Assembly: GCA_900617975.1 (NCBI GenBank)
Contig: UZAE01012451.1
Location: 25,544-37,985 of the forward strand
DNA: 12,442 bases
Source: Rodentolepis nana
Taxonomy: Eukaryota > Platyhelminthes > Cestoda > Cyclophyllidea > Hymenolepididae
Direction: 5' to 3'
The stretch's first letter is position 1. Every line of letters begins with the position of its first letter. A program made the position numbers and the translations under genes. Below, piece after piece: positions 7,489 to 12,442 of this stretch. Under the pieces are notes generated by a model. That model searched no databases. It was given only the letters and a program-made list of their open reading frames with translations, and was not told the DNA's origin.

Positions 7489-7850
7489 CTGAATAGAAAA
7501 AGAACATCGAATTACCAGCAAAATGTCGATAAGAGACGTCTTAGTAGCAAGCTCCTCTTGAAACCTCCCTGGTGAATAACCCGAACACTGCTACCAAGAT
7601 CAACGAGTGTGCACATTACTCCCATTGGATATGGAATGACAGGCGCATCAGGTGTGAGGTCTGATTTAGTGGAAGTGCAAGTTAACTACTGAGACACAGA
7701 TTGCGTTTTTAAGTTCCAATTTTCTGCCCTCCAGAAATCTCTAAGTCCACTTAGCGAAGCGTTTTAAATATGCACCTTTAGTTCCTTTCCTTCACAAAAG
7801 TTGTGCAGAATGACTTCACATCTTGGGACATACAGGCACTAGTGTGATTT
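7489..7850. other. Sequence upstream of the first visible RhoGAP exon
   Basis: It must begin as intron on the minus strand, because 7488 follows a good acceptor. The preceding RhoGAP exon was looked for and not found here. Confidence 0.5.
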
Positions 7851-7921
7851 GGGGTGTGCGATAGATTTACCTTCACGTGGTTCACCCTGGGCAACGTATA
7901 CTCATACGGCAAAAAGTCTAT
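7851..7921 (+). ncRNA. HDV-like ribozyme, mildly damaged (copy E)
   Basis: GGGCAAC, P4 (GTAT-ACTC-ATAC) and the catalytic C at 7910 are present. P2 keeps 8 bp with one U-G (ATAGATTT/AAGTCTAT). P1 loses its last pair (T-T), and L3 is TTCACGT, which weakens P1.1 by one C. Activity may be reduced. Confidence 0.75.
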
Positions 7922-8204
7922 AAATCGGCAATTGACTTCTGACTTCTAACTACTATGACCCGACACCATGTCATATTACACCGCTCCACAGTACTCATCT
8001 TACCTTTTCCCTACCTTTGTGTCTGTCTGTCTATCTCTATTATATCTGTGAATCACTCTTCTGTCCCTCCTCTCGAATTTTTCTCACTTTGATGTTCCTC
8101 CCCTCTGTGAAGCTCGAAGTCAGCAAAAGGGCTGATGATAATTATCAAAACGTATGCCATTTGAAATAAATAAATATAAATAAATAAATAAATATATATA
8201 TATT
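7851..8204 (+). mobile_element. Ribozyme-headed SINE-like element, copy E
   Basis: Full-length copy starting GGGGTGTGCG, with the family middle (CTTTGTGTCTGTCTGTCTATC) and tail (AAAGGGCTGATGATAATTAT, then GCCATTTGAAATAAATAAAT). The tail has expanded into TAAA and TA repeats to about 8204. No convincing target-site duplication was found. It sits in the presumed RhoGAP intron or upstream region, antisense to the gene. Confidence 0.87.
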
Positions 8205-8640
8205 AAGCTAGATGTCCCCAATATGCTATATCTTTATCAATTTAGCAAACGACATTCCGACTGCATCATTCCAAAAAAAAACTAGTAATGTTTAGATCAA
8301 AATCACACCATTTTCAACTCCACCCAAAATGTGCCCAAACATTAAAAACTCATATTAGTTCCTATAACTGTGCCAGCAGCCTAATTATCGGATGAGAAAT
8401 GTGCCCATAATCCCAATATTATAGCTCTATAACAATGAAATCGGTGCCGTAAATCAGGCTTTGATCCAAACAAAGTCGTAGGAAATCCACTTTTCCTTCT
8501 TTCCGATAAATTCAAATACTAAGGAAAGTAAATTTCACTCATGGAAATCTGATTCAACTACAAGAGGAGAGGATTCTAGCAGGACATTCCACATTACAAG
8601 GAGAAAAAAGAAATTAATCTCAATTAGAGTCATGCCCATC

Positions 8641-8690
8641 CAATGCTTCAGATGGTTGAGCGTTTCCCATGCAAAGTAAATAATCCTGCA
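8641..8690 (+). repeat. Possible degenerate tRNA-derived fragment
   Basis: TGCTTCAGATGGTTGAGCG (8644-8662) looks like a tRNA D arm with an A box. The following CATGCAAAGT and ATCCTG could be remnants of anticodon and T arms, but the A-to-B distance (43 nt) is too short and the B box is poor. Confidence 0.28.
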
Positions 8691-8956
8691 GACACTATGG
8701 CATTTTATAAGTTCACGTCATTAAAAGTAGACCAACCAACCACTGTTCAATGTTTGCATAAATGCCTTTGATCGAAATTGCCTCATATTTACGCTTGACA
8801 CGTTCAACTTCCTACCCCTTCCCCCCCCCCTCCCCACCAACCTGTCTGCAGGCATTACAAAGCAATCAAAGAAACTGCAAGTTCCACAGACTTAAAATTG
8901 ACGCATCGACGAGCCAGATAGAGAACAAAGTGACTAGGTAGAGGCCCGCCCGCCCT

Positions 8957-8981
8957 CCCCCCCCCNCCCCCCCCCCCCCCC
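8957..8981. repeat. Long C tract with an unresolved base
   Basis: Almost pure C over 25 positions, with N at 8966. The tract length is likely uncertain in the assembly. Confidence 0.85.
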
Positions 8982-9263
8982 ACCGTCGTGGAGAGTAATG
9001 ACGCAACCTACAAAGGAACAACTACAATTCGGCCTCGTAGCACCGCAACTGGACACGTGCGCGCGACGGTGGAGGAAAAAGCGAACAAACACAAACTCAA
9101 GACACGGAAACATTGAATATGAATGAAAAACTGGGGAGTGAATAAGACAAAATTTTGCTAACTGCGCTATGAAACAATTTCTCCAACTAAACCACAGTTC
9201 GTAATAGGTTTTGGAAGCAATTAAATGTCGTTTAACGATTTGTCTAATAGATTGATCATCTCT

Positions 9264-9276
9264 ATATTTAAGCAGT
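9264..9276. repeat. Target-site duplication, left (copy F)
   Basis: ATATTTAAGCAGT directly abuts the GGGGTG start of copy F. Confidence 0.9.
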
Positions 9277-9348
9277 GGGGTGTGCGATAGACTTACCTCC
9301 ACGTGGTGCACCCTGGGCAACGTATACTTATACGGCAAAAAAGTCTAT
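9277..9348 (+). ncRNA. HDV-like self-cleaving ribozyme, intact (copy F)
   Basis: P1 is 9277-9283 with 9308-9314 (GGGGTGT/GCACCCT). J1/2 is GCG. P2 is 9287-9294 with 9341-9348 (ATAGACTT/AAGTCTAT, 8 perfect pairs). P3 is 9295-9297 with 9305-9307, and L3 is TCCACGT. P1.1 pairs the CC of L3 with GG at 9315-9316, and the joining segment is GCAAC. P4 is GTAT-ACTT-ATAC (9322-9333). GGC at 9334-9336 places the general acid/base cytosine at 9336. The order, the 7-nt L3, GGGCAAC and GGCNAA match the HDV-ribozyme fold. Cleavage is predicted before 9277, the mapped end of the element. Confidence 0.9.
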
Positions 9349-9587
9349 TAACCGGCAGTTGACTTCTGACTTCAAACTACCATCACCCCACTCCATGTCT
9401 TATTCGACCCCTTCCACAGTACTCACTTCACTTCTTTTTCTACCTTCGTCTTTGAAATACTCTTCTGTTCCCCCCCCCCCTCTCGACTTTTTTCACATTG
9501 ATGTTCCTTCCCCTCTGTGAAGCCTGAAGTCAACTAAAGGGCTAATGATAACCATCAAAACGCCTTCCATTTGATATAAATAAATAA
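9277..9587 (+). mobile_element. Ribozyme-headed SINE-like element, copy F, with perfect target-site duplication
   Basis: This is a ~311 bp element between two identical copies of ATATTTAAGCAGT (9264-9276 and 9588-9600). The first three bases of the right copy could belong to the TAAATA tail, leaving at least 10 bp. An 11-base C run (9470-9480) has grown in the pyrimidine-rich middle. The perfect duplication and intact ribozyme make this the youngest-looking copy. It is antisense to the RhoGAP gene. Confidence 0.92.
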
Positions 9588-9600
9588 ATATTTAAGCAGT
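9588..9600. repeat. Target-site duplication, right (copy F)
   Basis: ATATTTAAGCAGT follows the tail of copy F and is identical to 9264-9276. Confidence 0.9.
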
Positions 9601-9994
9601 ATTAGCAACGACTAAACTCATTGAAAAAACGATTTTCAGCATATTGCATTTAAAAATTTCTGGTGAAAATTTAGTATTTTACTATTTTTACCATAATTAT
9701 TAAATTATATATAGTTTTTGTACACTTCAGTAGTTACACAAAAAACTATCAGTAATATAGTCAAACTGTAAGTTTTCATAATTCAATAGGGAACACGTCA
9801 GTCTCCCATTAACACTCCCATTATAAAATATATTTTCCCGAACCGGAGCGTGTCTCAAACTTAATCACCTTCTAGTTCATTAGAAAATTTTGAAATGGTC
9901 TCCATTTGTACGTTTGAACCTGAAAACTCTTTACAGCAAAGATTCCTTTGCTGCTAATTTAAAGAAAATTTGAGTCAAATTTGAGCACATAGTG

Positions 9995-10042
9995 AGGAGG
10001 GGGAGAGGGGGGGGGGTGGGGGAATCGAAGCACCCCCCCCCC
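9995..10042. repeat. G-rich block followed by a C10 run
   Basis: G tracts of 5, 10 and 5 bases lie at 10-base scale (9998-10022), then AATCGAAGCA, then ten Cs (10033-10042). The G10 and C10 runs can pair as a hairpin, and the G tracts alone could form a quadruplex. Confidence 0.65.
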
Positions 10043-10765
10043 AAATTAGAATAAGCTAGAGAGTTTTAAGGAAACAGATTCTGAGCAATTTGTCTGAATA
10101 GATGAAGTAGAAAGGTGAAAACAAGGACAAAAGGCGCTCTTAATGGGGGAGAAAAATATTTATAAAAAGCACGATTTCAGAAGCGAAAACACAAATTGAG
10201 TTTGGTTGGTATTTGTGCGGTGTAACGACAGAAAACAATGACTTAGAGTTACGCAACACTCACCTATTCATTAATGTAAGTTGAGATAGCATCTCATTGG
10301 TGCATTTTTAAGGACGACATAAAGACAAATAGAAGAAATTGAGCATAGCATGAGTAAATGAGAATTCAAGGAATGGTCTACACAAAATTACGCTGTGAAA
10401 TAAACTTCCATTTTAAGAATCTAACTAACTTTCACCTGAAAATGAATTTAACGTTATCTATTGCTTTGCGTCCCAATAAATATACACAAATGAGGATGGG
10501 GAAGTGAAACAGCAGCAAAATTACGCCAATCCTCAGACAGTCGGTAGTAAAATGCTGTAGTACTGGGCAAGGATTGCGCAGTTAGCTGTCATAACTTGAC
10601 AGGCTGAATCATCGCCAAAGAAATGGGGAAAAAAGATATGGGAACGCATAATCCCCAAGGCACTTGAAGGTCAGTGTCTACCGGAGTTCAACATGCACAA
10701 GAGGAGCTGGAATGCAAAGCTGCGTCGCCAATGCTGGTGCATTGTCAAGTCACTCATGCGATCTG

Positions 10766-10783
10766 CCCCCCTCCCCCCCCCCC
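10766..10783. repeat. C-rich homopolymer tract
   Basis: C6-T-C11, 18 positions with a single T at 10772. Similar runs occur at 8821-8830 (C) and 4815-4825 (G). Confidence 0.7.
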
Positions 10784-11717
10784 AAAGGATCACAATTACG
10801 ACTATAATAGCTATTGGTTCAAAGGAGGAATGCAAGGCGAATTGATTCGGTGTTACCTCATCAATGTATTGCAAAAATCAAACTATTATTGATTTCTTAA
10901 AGTAGAAGGCCGATTAGCAAGCAATGCAGCAATGAGAAGGTATTTTACTGATTTTTGAGCCAAGGAGGAATGTGATCGAATTCTTTTCATAAAAACTTAA
11001 TAACTCTATTCAGCATGTGGAAAATATTCGAATCTGCCTCCTTGTTATGATGACATTCTCGAGGCACCCAATTAATTGCTCAGGAACAATGGATTGCTCT
11101 GCATACCAGCATTAACAAATATGATTGGAAAGGCTAGTAGCCGAATGTACACAGATTGGATTGGAACACATCACTGACGAACTTAAAATCCACGGGCCAT
11201 TAAAGAAAAGACGTGGAATTGTAATTGAATTAATTTTAATGAGGGTTGAAATTAAGTGCAATTTCATGAAATCCCTTGGTCAAGCTCGAATTCATTGTCA
11301 TCACCTGATTAACAAAAAAACGGTTGTATTGAAAGAATATGCTGGTCAAAACGGGAGATAAGGTGCATAAAAAAGCGGAGAGGATGGAAAATGACTGCTT
11401 TGCTATAATTTATTGGGAGACTGCTTCGAAAGTCATCTAAATCGACAGGAGCCCAACAAACAACGGGGGAGGGGGTAATCAACCCGACAATGATTTGATC
11501 CCCATGTCAATAGCACGAAGTCATTTTGGATTCTGATAAAATGCCTTTGGTTAGTGAATGTCCTTGGCAAACTGTGATCCATTCCTAGCCTTTCGTTCTT
11601 CCTAGTCTCTAGTGACATCTAGTAGACAGATATACACACATGAAGTAATTTGTGGAGAAGGTCTCCCAGTATCGATCTAATAAATACTTCCATCCACTTC
11701 CTTACCCTCTCATAATA

Positions 11718-11921
11718 CTTAATCCTTTAACGCTTTTTGGACCGTACGGTCCTCTTTCAGCATAGAACCCATTGATACTAGACTCGTAACAGAAGGCCCC
11801 CTTGTCGTTTGAAACATGTTCAATACGTGTCAATAGCCTTCGCCTGATACACCACCACCACGCGTGAGTGTAGTTTGGTGCATTTTTCAAAAAAAAATAA
11901 TTCGGGTGTTAAAGGGTTGAG
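11718..11921. mobile_element. Possible small inverted-repeat (MITE-like) element
   Basis: CTTAATCCTTTAACGC at 11718-11733 and the reverse complement of 11906-11921 (CTCAACCCTTTAACAC) agree at about 13 of 16 positions, giving a ~204 bp unit with imperfect terminal inverted repeats. CCYTTTAAC-type ends resemble some piggyBac-like MITEs. No clear TTAA duplication flanks it and similarity does not extend inward, so this is tentative. A perfect 14-bp palindrome lies just inside the left end. Confidence 0.33.
11739..11752. repeat. Perfect 14-bp palindrome
   Basis: GGACCGTACGGTCC is its own reverse complement. The role is unknown, and it sits inside the possible MITE. Confidence 0.7.
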
Positions 11922-12442
11922 TGGCTTTCACAATAAAAGCCATCCTATCAGGACACATACACCCCACCTTAACAAATACTACTAAAAAGGCGCATAGAAC
12001 AAACTAAAACTTCCAATGTCAATTAAACCTATGAAAGCCTTATTAAGAAGGATTCAAATAGTTACGTGTCATTTACTGAGACAAATGAAATAAAAAATAA
12101 GGACAGCCAGTACCGAACTCAGATCAATAAAAATATACAACCGGAGGATATACCCCGCTCCTGTCGAATGTCGTCGTCGCATGGTAAATTGGTATGCTCA
12201 AATGTCAGATCACAAACCCGCCCAGAGTTCGCAACTATGCTCATTCAATAGAAAACAAAAAAAAAACAATTATCAATTCAATCATGAAAATCTATAAGGG
12301 AGGGGAGAGGGGGTGGGAATTAAAAATTGTACCATTCTGCTAGCAATCACTGACAGAAGTAGCTTTGTGTGAAAATAAGGTGATATTTGAGTATTCAAGA
12401 ACGTGCCAATGAGATTGATAAACAATTTTGAATCGATGAAGT
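11922..12442. other. End of window, nothing recognised
   Basis: Only the G-rich motif at 12298-12317 and an A run at 12257-12266 stand out. A 61-codon plus-strand frame at 12066-12251 has no visible support. Confidence 0.45.
12298..12317 (+). repeat. G-quadruplex-type motif
   Basis: GGGAGGGGAGAGGGGGTGGG has four G tracts of at least three with loops of one to three bases. No gene was found nearby. Confidence 0.55.

Larger units (their letters stand above)
8205..9263. other. Spacer between copies E and F
   Basis: It holds the weak tRNA-like fragment at 8641-8690 and the C tracts at 8821-8830 and 8957-8981. No RhoGAP exon or other gene was recognised on either strand. Confidence 0.45.
9601..11717. 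other. Long non-coding stretch, mostly unassigned
   Basis: AT-rich at 9601-9780, then the G/C blocks at 9995-10042 and 10766-10783. Frames of 61-78 codons (10671-10892, 11125-11361, 11433-11618) have no recognisable domain, repeat match or splice context. It may be intron of the RhoGAP gene or sequence upstream of it. Confidence 0.45.

Noticed and set aside
7489..7560. Upstream extension of the first RhoGAP exon (open frame continues past 7488)
   Set aside because: A strong TTTTTCTATTCAG acceptor ends at 7489, and the extended residues do not match the RhoGAP helix expected there.
8133..8150. CTGATGA followed by ATTATC and AAAAC in copy E, suggesting a hammerhead ribozyme core
   Set aside because: The other copies read CTAATGA, the required GAAA is CAAA, and no stems I or III could be drawn. 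The resemblance is a point change in one copy.
9284..9320. ACTTACCT plus CCCTGGGC in the head, suggesting a U1 snRNA-derived SINE
   Set aside because: The match to the U1 5' end is eight bases and is explained by P2/P3/L3 of the ribozyme. The U1 stem-loops and Sm site are absent.
8934..9338. 134-codon minus-strand frame
   Set aside because: It starts in the antisense copy F head, crosses unique flank and ends in the C tract with the N. There is no domain and no splice support.
9355..9369. GCAGTTGACTTC as a pol III B box, making the element tRNA-derived
   Set aside because: The core C of GGTTCGA is missing, no A box lies at tRNA spacing, and the ribozyme fold accounts for the head better.
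10808..10850. AGGAGGAATG and TTGATTCGGTGT resembling the LINE ORF segment at 4291-4332
   Set aside because: The exact match is only 11 bases, which is expected by chance over this length. The spacing differs by four bases and nothing upstream or downstream aligns.
11125..11361. 78-codon plus-strand frame
   Set aside because: It has no recognisable domain, no biased codon use that I could see and no splice context. It is of a length expected by chance.

Overview
This is an animal nuclear DNA window, AT-rich and sparse in genes. It has spliced minus-strand coding exons, long introns, many dispersed retroposons and long C/G homopolymer runs, including one unresolved base (N at 8966). There is no operon structure, no bacterial ribosome binding site and no CRISPR array. 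The repeat style and the diverged ARHGAP-type gene fit a flatworm, perhaps a tapeworm, but no single feature in the window proves the phylum.

One gene can be supported. It is the 3' part of a Rho GTPase-activating protein on the minus strand, with three exons at 7488-7044, 5635-5460 and 5323-4970. The splice phases fit exactly, and the assembled fragment is 324 residues ending at a TGA stop. It begins inside a RhoGAP domain, runs through Ser/Ala/Pro-rich linker and ends in a coiled coil, an order like the vertebrate ARHGAP22/24/25 group. The exons for the rest of the RhoGAP domain were not found in 7489-12442, so that stretch is presumably intron or upstream sequence.

The most interesting content is a dispersed repeat family of about 310-350 bp. 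There are five element-length copies (A 677-992 +, B 1574-1894 -, C 2625-2952 +, E 7851-8204 +, F 9277-9587 +) and one chimeric insertion (D 4111-4507). Copies C, D and F lie between direct repeats of 12-16 bp, which are target-site duplications. The copies end in short A-rich tandem repeats, so they are retroposons. The first ~72 nt of the unit folds into the nested double pseudoknot of an HDV-like self-cleaving ribozyme: P1, P2, P3, P1.1 and P4, the GGGCAAC joining segment and a GGC motif with the expected catalytic C. The predicted cleavage point is exactly the 5' end of the element. C and F keep every core element, D nearly so, E is mildly damaged, A is more damaged, and B has lost the catalytic C.

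Copy D also carries the end of a non-LTR retrotransposon reverse-transcriptase ORF. Its last ~85 nt match the 3' end of the short elements, which makes that LINE the likely mobilising partner. In D a ribozyme-bearing head in inverted orientation is joined to this LINE tail inside one target-site duplication. That is the signature of twin priming or of a template jump between two RNAs.

Smaller features are a degenerate tRNA-like SINE head at 3858-3920 (-), a weaker tRNA-like sequence near 8641-8690, a possible terminal-inverted-repeat element at 11718-11921, G-quadruplex-type and homopolymer tracts, and long stretches where nothing could be recognised.
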